64,000 nucleotides of DNA from Channallabes apus (Eukaryota > Chordata > Actinopteri > Siluriformes > Clariidae), in assembly GCA_030522415.1 (NCBI GenBank), contig CM060108.1:38338256-38402255 (forward strand). The letters are read 5' to 3'. Positions 11,247-22,107 of this stretch are shown in pieces. Position 1 is the stretch's first letter, and each line of letters begins with the position of its first letter. The translations under genes were made by a program, and so were the position numbers. The notes under the pieces are model-generated. The model was given only the letters and a program-made list of their open reading frames with translations. It ran no database searches and was not told where the DNA came from.

Positions 11247-13997
11247 ACTCAAATTCAAATTCAAATTCAAATTTTATTGGTCACATACACAATCATACAC
11301 AGTATAATATGCAGTGAAATGCTTTATACGACCGCCAGTGACCTTAAAAAAAGAAAATAAAAGCTTGTACGTAAAATAAATAATCAATAAAAAGGAAATA
11401 CTAAAGAAATAAATTTAACTAGTAAAATTAACTGTGCATAAGGGCGTAATAAAATATTGCAAAACTATAGGATTAAAGTGACAGTGGTTGTGCAAGTATG
11501 CATGGAGGTGACATGTGCAATTGTCCAGATGTATGAGTATTTAGTGCAAGTGTGTATGAATGTGTCCATGATTGTCCAGTCGGTGTTGTGAGCTTAAAAG
11601 ATGTTATTAGTCCTGTGTTTGTGGTGTGATTGTGTGATGATTGAGAGACCTTATCGCCTGCAGGAAGAAGCTCCTCCTCAGTCTCTCTGTGTTGGCCTTT
11701 AGGGAGCGGAATCTCTTCCCAGACCGCAACAAAGAGAACAGTCCATTACTGGGGTGACTGAGGTCCTTCATGATCTTCCTGGCCTTAGTCCAGCACCGCT
11801 TGCTGTAGATGGAGTGTAGGTCAGGGAGCTCAGTGCGGATGATGCGCTCGGCTGATCGCACCACCCTCTGTAGAGCTCGTCTGTCCTGCATGGTGCTGTT
11901 CCCGAACCAGGTCGTGATGTTTCCCGTCAGGATGCTCTCTATGGTGCAGGAGTAGAAGTTCCTGAGCACCTTGGAGGGCAGTCTAAAGTCTCTCAAGCGT
12001 CTGAGGTGGTAGAGACGCTGCCGGGCTTTTTTCACCACGGTGCTGATGTGACAGGACCATGATAGGTCCTGCGTGATGTGAACACCGAGGTATCTGAAGC
12101 TGTCCACTCTCTCCACTGGGCTCCTGTTGATGACGGGGGTCTGGTAGTTCCTCTCCTGCTTTGTGCTAAAGTCCACTATCAGCTCCTTTGTCTTACTGAC
12201 GTTCAGGAGGAGATTGTTCCTCTGGCACCAGTTCTCCAGATTTCCAATCTCCTGTAGGTAGTCCGACTCATCATTGTTGGTGATCAGTCCGACCACGACG
12301 GTGTCGTCAGCAAACTTGATGATGGAGGTGGAGTTGGTAGTGGCAACGCAGTCGTGGGTGTACAAAGAGTACAGCAGGGGGCTCAGAACACAACCCTGGG
12401 GGGCTCCAGTGCTGAGGGTGAGTGTGGCTGAGACATGTCCGCCCATCCTTACTGCCTGTGGTCTGCCAGTCAGAAAATTGGAGATCCACTGACATATAGA
12501 TGAGCTCAGTCCCAGGTGCTCCAGCTTGGTGGTGAGTGTGGAGGGAATTATTGTGTTAAAAGCAGAGCTGTAGTCGATGAAGAGCATTTTAACATAATTC
12601 CCTTTCCTAGTGTCCAGGTGAGTGAGTGATGTGTGGAGGAGATGAGAGATTGCATCGTCTGTGGAGCGGTTCTGATGGTATGCAAACTGTAGTGGGTCCA
12701 GTGTGTCGGGTAGTGAAGAAATGATGAAGTCTCTGATAAGGCGTTCAAAGCACTTCATCACTACTGAGGTGAGAGCTACAGGGCGATAGTCATTGAGGGA
12801 AGCAGGATGTGGTTTCTTTGGAACAGGAACAATAATGGACTCTTTGAAGCATGTGGGGATCACCGACTGAGATAAAGAGATGTTGAATATCTCAGTGAAC
12901 ACAGGTGCTAGCTGGTCTGCGCAGGCTCTGAGAATACGACCTGAGATGCCGTCTGGTCCTGCTGCTTTCCTGGTATTCACTCTCTTGAAGGCTCTCCTCA
13001 CGTCGTGCTCAGAGATGATGAGCGCGTTCCCGGTGCTGGCTGTGTCTTCCTGTCTGCAGCCGTTAGCGCCGCTAGCATTAGCGCCGTTAGCATTAGCGCC
13101 GTTAGCATTAGCATTGCTAGCGTCTTTAGCTGCAGCCTCGAAGCGAGCGTAAAATGTGTTCAGCTCGTCTGCCAGAGTCGCGTCCGCGTTCGTCATACCG
13201 GATGCTGGTGCTTTATAATCCGTTATTGTTCTCAGTCCCTGCCACAGGCTCCTAGAGTCACTCTGTTGAAGCTGTGACTCTAGTTTTCTCCCATAGCGCT
13301 GCTTCGCCTCTTTCACCGCCTTCCGGACGTTATATGACGCAGCCTTGTACGGTTCCATGTCCCCCGACGCAAGTCCCGTGTTGTAGGCGGCGGTGCGAGA
13401 TCTCAGAGCGTCGCGGATGGTTTTATCCACCCACGGCTTCTGGTTGGGAAACGTTCTGATAGTCTTTTTCTCTACCGTATCGTCTGCCAGCTTTTCAATA
13501 AATCCCACAACCGCTTCCGTAAACACGCTGACGTCATCATCGGAGCTGTTTCTGAACATGCCCCAGTCTGCGTCATCGAGTGCGTCCTGTAACGCGGCCA
13601 CCGATTGGTCCGTCCAGCGCGTGACCTCCCTCAGGACCGGAACTTCCTGTTTCAGCCTTTGTTTATATTTTGGCATAAGGAAAATGGCGGCGTGGTCGGA
13701 TTTACCAAACGCTGGACGAGATTGTGCCTTGTAACCGTCTTTGACCGTGGTATAACAATGGTCCAGTGTCCTTTCGCCCCTGGTGGGGCAGGTGATGTGC
13801 TGATAAAAGTTCGGCGCTGCGCGTTTGAGGTTGGCACTATTAAAATCCCCCGCCACAATGAGCGCAGCGTCCCGGTGTTGTGTCTGGTGCTGTGTGAGCG
13901 CCTCATGCAGCTCGCATAAGGCAGTGTCAGTGTCTGCTTGTGGAGGTATGTAAACGGCGCTGATTATGACCGATGTGAACTCCCGTGGAAGATAAAA
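11247..13997 (-). mobile_element. 5'-truncated CR1/L2-superfamily LINE
   Basis: A minus-strand non-LTR retrotransposon. Its 3' end carries a tandem TTTGAA-type tail preceded by CAATAAAA (plus-strand 11,250-11,275), typical of CR1/L2/Rex1-like LINEs that use short 3' repeats instead of poly(A). About 340 bp of 3' UTR separates the tail from the stop codon. Recognisable protein begins at the FYLPREF segment near 13,995, inside the apurinic endonuclease domain, so the 5' third is missing. This end lies close to the start of an unrelated plus-strand LINE. Confidence 0.85.
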
Positions 13998-14048
13998 TGA
14001 TAAAGTTAAGATAAAGTTTTTCGTATTGTTGCCGCGAAAGTTTCGCAA
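11607..14048 (-). pseudogene. LINE ORF2 remnant: endonuclease C-half + reverse transcriptase
   Basis: An uninterrupted 813-codon frame. Residues about 18-125 are the C-terminal part of an exonuclease-endonuclease-phosphatase (APE) domain, with GDFN at 67-70 and SDHA at 117-120; the N-terminal catalytic residues are absent. RT motifs follow: KAAGPDG (361), PVPKK (408), DYRPVAL (420), LFIDYSSAFN (489-498), GAPQGCVLSPLLY (548-560) and the catalytic FADDT (579-583), then the CR1/L2-type C-terminus (SKRCWTKARKI near 749). Residues 312-330 are a low-complexity NANGA run from a 15-bp tandem repeat at about 13,066-13,125. The first ~17 codons are probably flanking DNA. The intact RT suggests a fairly recent insertion, but the truncated endonuclease means it is not autonomous. 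Confidence 0.85.
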
Positions 14049-14104
14049 CGCGCGAGTTAACTCAACTAAACAACTAAAAACTCCGACACAGAGGTACGTT
14101 ATAA

Positions 14105-15004
14105 TGTCTACCGTTCAGCTTGTTCAGTGTGTAGAGTGCAAGATGTTTAGACATTCTTCCTCCGTCATTAGCGATAATTTGTGATAGGTGTGTGTTAGTG
14201 AGCACTCTGACGGAGAAGATATCAGCGTTAGAGGAGCGCATCCAGACTTTAGAGAGTGTTAGACAGTGTGAGAGCAGTGTTATTCTCGTAGCCGACAGTC
14301 TGGGTGCCACAGGCGGAGATAAACAGCCCCCGACTCCGGCATTAGAGCCCTCACAGCGGGGCGAGTGGGTGACGACTCGGCGGCATACTCGTTCAGCCAA
14401 AGCTAACGCTAAGGCTAGCCCACCGGAGCACACCTCCTCTGCGCCTCACGTGTCCAACAGGTTTGCTCTCCTCAGTGCTGCACCCGCTGAGAAACCTGAA
14501 AGAGCTCTGGTTATAGGAGACTCTATACTGAGACACGTGACATTAGCTAGACCTTTAGGGGCGCCAGCGGCAGTGGTTAGGTGTATCCCGGGAGCCAGAG
14601 CACCGGACATAGCAGGTAATCTTAGGGCTCTAGGACAGCATAGGTTCTCTAAGATAGTGGTACATGCTGGAGCTAATGATATACGCCTTCGTCAGTCAGA
14701 GGTTAGTAAGAGTAACTTTACAGAGGTGTTTAAATTAGCGAAGGCGATGTCCGATGAAGTAGTATGCTCTGGTCCCATCCCAATGAGACGTGGCGACATA
14801 GCTTACAGCAGGTTATGGTCGCTGAACCGCTGGATGTCCAGGTGGTGCTCCAAAAATAATGTGGGCTACATAGACAATTGGAAGACCTTTGAGGGCAAAG
14901 CTGGCCTGTTAGGGCGGGACGGTGTCCATCCCACTCGGGAAGGTGCTGCTCTCATTTCCTGTAGTATAGCTCATAGTCTCAGTAGAGGTCTAGTTAATCG
15001 GTGA
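14105..15004 (+). pseudogene. L2 ORF1, SGNH/GDSL-esterase type, one frameshift
   Basis: The N-terminus opens at ATG 14,105 with a CVECK motif. It hits a stop at 14,183, because one extra T near 14,178-14,180 shifts the frame. In the shifted frame the protein continues through a CDRC motif, a short coiled coil (EKISALEERIQTLES) and then a serine-esterase domain. Counting from codon 14,192: GDS at residues 109-111 (nucleophile block), GAND at 160-163 and DGVHPT at 243-248 (catalytic Asp/His block). Paired Cys-x2-Cys motifs plus coiled coil plus esterase is the layout known for ORF1p of L2/CR1-type LINEs, where it binds RNA/lipid and forms RNPs. The stop is TGA at 15,002. Confidence 0.8.
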
Positions 15005-17389
15005 CAATCCAGAGCCCAGGCCAGGGAGCAGACAGACAGGCTAAACCAACCGTCTGCTAGCTGCATAGAGTCGTCACTCAGGGTTCACCTTATTGAGACT
15101 GTGTCTGTTCCCCGATCTAAGCAAAAATGTAGAAAGACCCAGAAAGTCTGTTTCAATAATCTAATTAACATAAAGTCCACAAACTCCGATCATACTGAAT
15201 GCGCAGCCGGCACCTCTGATCTGAAGCTAGGATTGTTAAATATTAGATCTCTCACATCAAAAGCAGTTATTGTTAATGAAATTATCACAGATCAGGCGTT
15301 TGATATACTCTGTTTAACTGAAACATGGGTTAAACAGGACGAGTATGTAGCTCTAAATGAAGCTAGTCCTCCTGGATACAGCTACATACACCAGCCTCGG
15401 TTAACTGGTAGAGGAGGAGGCGTCGCAGTTATTCATAATGATAATCTGTCTATCATACAAAAACACCGACACAAATTTAACTCATTTGAAATTCTCTATA
15501 GTAACATAAGTGTATTTAAGTATATTAAATCAGCTCAGTCGATTCCACTAATTATAATTTACAGACCTCCAGGGCCGTATTCTGAATTTCTTAGTGAATT
15601 TGCAGATTTCATCTCAGACCTGGTCATTTCTGTAGACAAAGTGTTAATTGCTGGAGATTTTAACATTCATTTTGAGAATCCAGAAGACCCTCTGAGAACA
15701 GCATTTATATCCATACTGGACTCCGTAGGTGTAAATCAGTGTGTAGTAGGACCCACTCATAAAGCAGGTCACACTTTAGATTTAGTAATATTCTTCGGAT
15801 TAACTATAAGAAATGTGTTTGTAATATTCTTCGGATTAACTATAAGAAATGTGTTCACAATTCCACTGTCTGAAATTATCTCAGATCACTATCTTGTCTC
15901 CATTCAAGTGTCTCACAGTGATAATGTACGCACAGTACCGCGCTACCGTATTAAACGTACATTCACATCAACTACCACACAGAGTTTTATCAGTAATCTC
16001 CCACAGTTACCAACTTCGATTAGGCCACCGTCTGACCCCACAGAACTTGATCAGGCGACTGAATATTTAGAGTCGACACTTCGTTGTACCTTAGATAATG
16101 TAGCTCCAGCTAAAAGAAAAATTATTAGAGATAAGAAACTCGCTCCCTGGTATAACGATCACACGCGCACTTTAAAACAGACTGCTCGGAAATTAGAGCG
16201 TAAATGGCGTCAAACTAAATTGTTGGTATTTCAAATAGCATGGAAAGAGAGCATCCTGAACTATAGGAAAGCTCTTAGTGTAGCTAGATCAACGTATCTC
16301 TCCACTCTTATAGAAGAAAATAAAAATAATCCTAGATTTTTATTTAATACCGTAGCCAAATTAACCAGAAATAAGACCACTACAGAAATCTCCACAACAA
16401 CATCATGCAATAGTGAGGACTTCATGAACTTTTTTAATAATAAAATTGTAAATATCAGGCATAAAATTGAGGCTTTGAAACCAAACAATGTAATTGATAC
16501 TGATGTTAACCTAGCCATGTCAGATTCAAACCTAGAATACTTTACTCCTCTTGAAGAGAATGAACTAATTTCACTCATCTCTTCTGCAAATTCATCAACC
16601 TGTATATTAGATCCTATACCGACACATTTTCTTAAACAGATAGCACCAGTAATAACAGAACCGATGTTGAGAATAATTAATTCCTCACTCAGCATTGGTT
16701 ATGTTCCAAAATCTTTTAAAGTAGCAGTTATTAAACCAATAATTAAGAAACCTGACCTCGACCCCTGTCAGCTGTCCAATTACAGGCCAATATCAAACCT
16801 CCCCTTTATCTCTAAGATTCTGGAAAAGATAGTAGCGGAGCAGCTATGCTCATATCTACATAGAAATGGCATACATGAACTGTATCAGTCAGGATTTAGG
16901 CCTCATCACAGCACAGAAACAGCACTCGTTAAAGTAGTAAATGACCTCCTATTGGCCTTACTGTCTGGTTGTTCAGTTAGGAGCATAAACAAGCTTCAGC
17001 TAGTCCAGAATGCAGCAGCGAGAGTCCTCACTAGAACCAGAAGATATGAGCACATCACCCCTATCCTATCTTCACTGCATTGGCTCCCTGTGAAATTTCG
17101 CATTGATTTTAAAATACTACTCTTGACATATAAGGCATTAAATGGTCTCGCCCCGCAGTATCTGAGCGAACTGCTAGTGTCTTACGATCCGCCACGCCTA
17201 CTTCGGTCAAAGGATGCAGGCTGCTTATCAGTACCGCGTATTATGAAAACTACAGCTGGGGGCAGAGCTTTTTCTTACAAAGCCCCAAAATTATGGAATA
17301 GTCTTCCAAATAGTGTTCGGGACTCAGACACAGTCTCAGTGTTTAAGTCTAGGCTAAAAACCTATTTATTTAGCCAAGCATTTTTATAA
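15005..17389 (+). pseudogene. L2 ORF2 with endonuclease; RT catalytic core deleted in frame
   Basis: The frame is open directly after the ORF1 TGA and in the same frame; a GTG at 15,101 is the first start-like codon. Counted from there, the APE endonuclease spans about residues 41-270: LLNIRS (45), LTETW (72), YRPPGP (154), GDFNIH (185) and SDHY (261). A 36-bp exact tandem duplication, but for the last base (15,785-15,820 and 15,821-15,856), repeats VIFFGLTIRNVF inside the endonuclease. The RT start is present (NYRPISNLPF, SGFRPHHSTE; DNA about 16,770-16,925). It then jumps near 16,965-16,990 straight to the C-terminal CSVRSINKLQLVQNAAARV segment, skipping the YxDD/FADD palm and thumb. The C-terminal WNSLP region and stop at 17,387 are intact. 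Confidence 0.85.
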
Positions 17390-18416
17390 ATAGATTTGCC
17401 ATAAGGTAAAGGAGCAGATCTGGGGGACTCATGGACGTAGAGTATTATGGTGAACTGGTATGTTTAGATGCTGTCTTCCTCAGTCTCAATTGATCACTCA
17501 GGTTTGTTGACTGTGAGGTGATTGTTTGCTTTACATCTCAGGGAGCCCTCATGTTTGTGTTTCCTTCTGGCTCTCCCTTTTAGTTATGCTGTCATAGTTA
17601 GTCCTGCCGGAGTCCCTGCTTGCACTCTACAGTAAATATACATTCACATTAGACATTGTGACTGTGACCATACCTAATTGCAATCTCTCCTCCTCTTCTC
17701 TTCCTCCCCCTCTTTCTCTTTCCTCTCTCCCCCTGTCTCCCCCTTTCACTCTTTCTCTCTCTCTCTCTGTCGAGCTACACATGTGGTTCCTGAGCTGCCA
17801 GTGATCCAGACTCCCTCTGCCCTCCGGACCTGTCTGGTCCATCCTGGTGCCCGGTTTCTGGTTGGAGGTCTCATCGCATGGATGCCCCGTGTGTCTCTTT
17901 AGGATGTGCCTGGTGTCTGGGGATGATTCTATCTACTTAGAAGATGGTTCTGGCCTCGACTGGTGTTGTCAGCTGTTTCTCTGAGGACTTGACAATTCGA
18001 TAGTTCAGGACTGGAACTTTCTACAAGTCTATCTGAGTCTCGAATAACTACTGGACTCCATTTTACATCAACTATTATAACATCAATTAACATCAACTAT
18101 TATAGCTGAACCTAACACTTAACACTGTATAAATGCAGATCATTTCCTGCTATCTGTTTCACCCAGATGAGGATGGGTTCCCTGTCGAGTCTGGTTCCTC
18201 TCAAGGTTTCTTCCTATTACCATCTCAGGGAGTTTTTCCTTGCCACTGTCGCCCTCGGGCTTGCTCGCCAGGGAATATCTGAACATTTTGATTCATACAC
18301 ATTCACATTCCATACAACTTAAATAATTCTTTTGATTGTGTAAAGCTGTTTTGAGACAATGTCAATTGTTAAAAGCGCTATACAAATAAAACTGAATTGA
18401 ATTGAATTGAATTGAA
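17390..18416 (+). repeat. L2 LINE 3' UTR and tail
   Basis: Non-coding. It includes a pyrimidine-rich tract (17,680-17,770), then GGGTTCCCTGTCGAG, a CTCAGGGAGTTTTTCC block and CGCTATACAAATAAAACTG, and ends in ATTGA/GAATT repeats. These terminal words are conserved in fish L2 3' ends and are the presumed RT recognition tail. Confidence 0.75.
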
Positions 18417-18419
18417 TAA

Positions 18420-19310
18420 ACAGGGGAAATAGGCGATGGTCAGGATAGTCATGGAACGCGATCAAAAACCATGACAATACAAGTAAAAATGCAATAATCA
18501 ATAAAGACACAGAGCTAATCATTTGAATTAATTTGACCATGTTCTAAGAGTTTGTTGATGCCATGGTTGGGTAAAAAGGGTGTACACAATCCATAATCTG
18601 GTGAACGAACAGGCTAGAGTATGTGATACAGAATTTGGTGGCCATGTTTTTAGACTGAGCTGCGTTCAAGCATCTGTAGATGACCAACATTCATTCATTC
18701 AACTCAGCAAACAAATCAAGCGGAAATTCTGGACCATCAAAACATTAATTCAGCAACGTTAATTCAGCAACATTCTGGACACTGGGACACTGTAGATTTT
18801 AAGTAGTTTTTGTAGAATTACTTTGAAAAAATGATGTTGGATCAAAATCTAACAGTATTGTAAATATGACTTTAAAACAGTATTAAACCTTTTTTTTACT
18901 TGAACACACGTCACAGTAGTGAGTAAATATATTCAGTAGACACCCAAAAGTAACTCGTGCAAAGCTAAGCACTATCTACAGTACATACTGTACTATAACT
19001 GCAGTGCAACATGCCTAAATCATAAGCAATATTATTTACTGATTTTCCGCCTACATATTTTTTAATGACATTTTGTTTCCCTATCAGATCAATGCAATAC
19101 AGTACTTCTGTACTTCTCCTTTGCCTCTTGTTGCTGTTTTCACTAGCGATGGGAGCCATAATACACAAAAGTACATTCAACAAAGAGGTATAACGCTTGC
19201 AATAACATAGCAAGTAGGAAGTTGTTGTGTTTACTGCATCCTGTTCTCCAATCAGGATTTCTGAACTCTGTTACAGTAGATCATGGCTGTATATGAAGTC
19301 AGACATTAAG
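18420..19310. other. Intergenic, nothing recognised
   Basis: No gene or repeat family recognised. Open frames are 82 codons or fewer with no known domain. Confidence 0.45.
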
Positions 19311-19322
19311 GGTACACTATAT

Positions 19323-19686
19323 CCTTTCATTCATTCATCTTCTATACCGCTTAATCCTGTGTTCAGGGTCGCGGGGGACCTGGAGCCTATCCCAGGAGAC
19401 TTCGGGCACTAGGCGGGGTACACCCTGGACAGGGTGCCAATCCATCGCAGGGCACACACACACACACTCACACACTATGGGCAATTTTAGGAACGCCAAT
19501 TAGCCTAACCTGCATATCTTTGGACTGTGGGAGGAAACTGGAGTACCCGGAGAAAACCCACCAAGCACGGGGAGAACATGCAAACTCCATGCACACAGAG
19601 ACGGGAATCGAGCCTGGCCGGGGAAACGAACCCAGACCCTGGAGGTGCAAGGCGACAGTGCTAACCACTACACCACCGCGCCGCCT
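19323..19686 (-). mobile_element. tRNA-derived SINE with 12-bp target duplication
   Basis: Minus-strand SINE of about 364 bp. Its 5' head (right end) reads GGTGTAGTGGTTAGCACTGT, an RNA polymerase III box A, followed about 35 bp on by a box-B-like GGGTTCGTTTCC (mutated from GGTTCGATTCC). The 3' end (left) reads GGATTAAGCGGTATAGAAGA followed by GAATGAATG repeats, a LINE-like tail. Both sides carry the same 12-nt duplication GGTACACTATAT (19,311-19,322 and 19,687-19,698), which proves target-primed insertion. A (CA)n stretch lies inside. Confidence 0.85.
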
Positions 19687-19698
19687 GGTACACTATAT

Positions 19699-20460
19699 AA
19701 ATAAAGATTTTTAGTTTTGAGGTTGTATTTGCAACATTGTGTTGTGGCTGTTCATTCAACATTTTCCAAACATCATTTCATCCGAGTGATTTTAACTTGT
19801 GTGATGTTATATTTTGGGTGGAGGACAGTGCAAATATGATTACAACCATATATGACGTTAAACAGTGTTATAGTTATGGCTGGGCACACTCATAGCTGGT
19901 TAACAGTCAGACTGGTCAAACCGTCAGCAAACAATGTAAACAGGAGCAGGAACAAGATCAAATAGTACAATTGCAATAGAGGATAATAGGTCTGTTGCAA
20001 CAGGCAACGCAAACACAGAGCTTACTTGGTATTATGTCATTTTATACAGAGGCAGAATCGTGGTGATTGGCGGCCGTGTTTTGAAGCCATGCTGTGTTCT
20101 GGGATTTATAGATGAACGCAGATTCCTACGTAGATGTGACAAATCATACCTTTTCAATTGTGTCTTCGGAATGACATTCTAATCTAAAGCATTTATTCAG
20201 ATTCTGTTTAAAATAATTTTTTTGTTATTTAAAAAAAAACAAAAAACGAAACAGTAAACTATATACTGCAAAAGTTACACATTTCTGAGTTTTACACAGT
20301 ACTAGTTCAGCATCAGTGTTTAAGCGTCACAGGAATCATTCACGGCTATACAAATGAAGCAGCGGATACACACTCGACAGCAGCTCACTTTCCCTGTCCT
20401 TCTCTTGCTCTGTCTCATTTATACCAACATGAGACTTTCACTCCTTTTCATTCACCATCT

Positions 20461-20508
<48 letters not shown>

Positions 20509-21256
20509 GTTCTCTGTGGCTATGGAGAAACTGCCAGTAAATATTTCATAGGCTATCATAGGCTAGCTTAATCAGGTTCCCGTTTTAAATGCCAACACAC
20601 ACATACATGCGTGACCACAACCAGTCCTAATCTCACTCATAAATTCAGACAGTAATTTATGGACAAGCACTGCTTCCATTAATTTAATTTAATTTGCACA
20701 TGTTGTATACGGTGTTTTACCCTGGCTATGACCCTGGTTTCTGTACAATGTGGAAAACAATTTGCCAATCAGGATTACTTCAGGACCTCAGACTCAGACT
20801 AATCTCAAAAAGGATAAACCAGAATTAATCTACACAAGAGCCTCATCGAGCCTCAGGCTCACCTGGCTCTCTTGTGTCGTACATTAGAACACACTTTCAT
20901 AATATAATCTGCTGTAACACACATAATCATACTGACCTTAATAAGGATAAAAGCTAAAGAATCCACACTGGCGGATCAGAGATAAAAGCTAACTGACCTT
21001 TACTGTCAGAATTCAGATTGTCTCTGATCCTCAGCTAGCCTTCATAAGTCCACTGCACACTTGCTGTATTTCAGTCGGCGCTCACTGTTAAAGCCATGTC
21101 ACATCGGTTTAGCCATGCCAGTGCTTGGTGATGAGAAAACGATGTGTATGCAGGCACATGTTTAAATGTTGGTTATGCTTGTCACAGCAACAATCTATAC
21201 ACCATGCTGATTCAAGATGCAAAAAAATAAAAAATAAGAATACAATTAAAAAAAAT

Positions 21257-21320
<64 letters not shown>

Positions 21321-21489
21321 CATGGTTGGGTTTTTTTTGGGTGGGGGGGTCTGGTTAAATATTGCAAAGTTACTTTATAGAAATCTGGATCGCTTACAAT
21401 CTTTGAGATGACACAGTGATCAGACTCAAAAGGGAGCTAATCCTTTTTTTTGGGTCACATCGGGGAGTGTGATCAAAAACATATTTTAA
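19699..21489. other. Intergenic with microsatellites
   Basis: No gene supported. (CA)n at 20,462-20,506 and (AT)n at about 21,257-21,318 are the notable features. Confidence 0.5.
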
Positions 21490-21617
21490 GAATATATAAC
21501 TGGGAGGGTTGCGTCAGGAAGGGCATCCGGCGTAAAACCTGTGCCAAGTTGTAGTGCGGACTGGGTATTCCGCTGTGGCGACCCCTTGCCGGGAGCAGCC
21601 GAAAGACCAACAACATA
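21490..21617 (+). mobile_element. RTE-type LINE 3' end
   Basis: GTCAGGAAGGGCATCCGGCG, TAAAACCTGTGCCAAGTTG, CCGCTGTGGCGACCCCTTGC and GGGAGCAGCCGAAAGAC form the recognisable 3' UTR end of fish RTE LINEs. It shares the end motif with the RTE copy at 37,845-38,890 (GGGAACAGCCGAAAGACAAA there). Heavily 5'-truncated. Confidence 0.65.
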
Positions 21618-21958
21618 ACTCAGAGTACAACTCTATACTATGAAGTCAAACAGTACTATGTGTTTATATGTAAAAGAAATCTTCTGTAAAACTCAGTAGA
21701 TGGTGAGAATATTCACTCTGTAGATCAACAGCAGCATAATGCCAATATTAATTTGTGTAGCAGGATAGAAATAGAAACAGAATTATTACATTTTCAGAAA
21801 CTCACTTTGTTTTTGTTAGTGTGCACGTATCTATGCAGGTGGGGTAAGGATGATTCTAAGGGCCTCCGGTGGTTGAAAATGTTTGATTTAATCAAGGTTA
21901 GGGGCCCAGAATCTCTAGCTGCACCCCTGTATTATCTACAAATCATCGTCTTTGTCGT
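21618..21958. other. Intergenic, nothing recognised
   Basis: No gene or repeat recognised between the RTE tail and the repeat copy that follows. Confidence 0.4.
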
Positions 21959-22107
21959 GGATGCTTAACTAACAAGTTCAAATCTTATGGCTTATATAAT
22001 AAACTTAATGCTTAATGCTTAACTAGTGAATAGAATAAGATAGAATAAAATGAAATAAACAAATAAACACAACAACAAATTCATAACAAATACGATATGG
22101 CTCTTAC
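21959..22107 (+). repeat. Second copy of the 9,635-9,786 repeat
   Basis: Same orientation and same right edge (GATATGGCTCTTACA) as the copy at 9,635-9,786, with small indels. Shared blocks include CACAACAACAAATTCATAAC. Family unknown; possibly an end of a LINE or an old DNA transposon. Confidence 0.7.

Larger units (their letters stand above)
14000..18416 (+). mobile_element. L2-clade LINE with both ORFs, RT core deleted
   Basis: A plus-strand L2-type non-LTR retrotransposon. It has a 5' leader (about 14,000-14,104), an esterase-type ORF1, ORF2 with endonuclease and RT/C-terminal parts, and a ~1-kb 3' UTR. The 3' UTR contains the familiar fish L2 words CTCAGGGAGTTTTTCCTTGC and AAAGCGCTATACAAATAAAA, and ends in an ATTGA-type tandem tail at 18,388-18,416. 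Clear target-site duplications were not found, so the exact 5' boundary is uncertain. ORF1 is frameshifted and ORF2 lacks the catalytic palm, so this copy is dead for autonomous movement. Confidence 0.85.

Noticed and set aside
13274..13919. Plus-strand open frames of 60-113 codons opposite the CR1/L2 LINE
   Set aside because: Antisense shadows of ORF2.
16261..16695. 144-codon minus-strand frame inside the L2 ORF2
   Set aside because: Antisense shadow of the LINE coding sequence; no independent motif.
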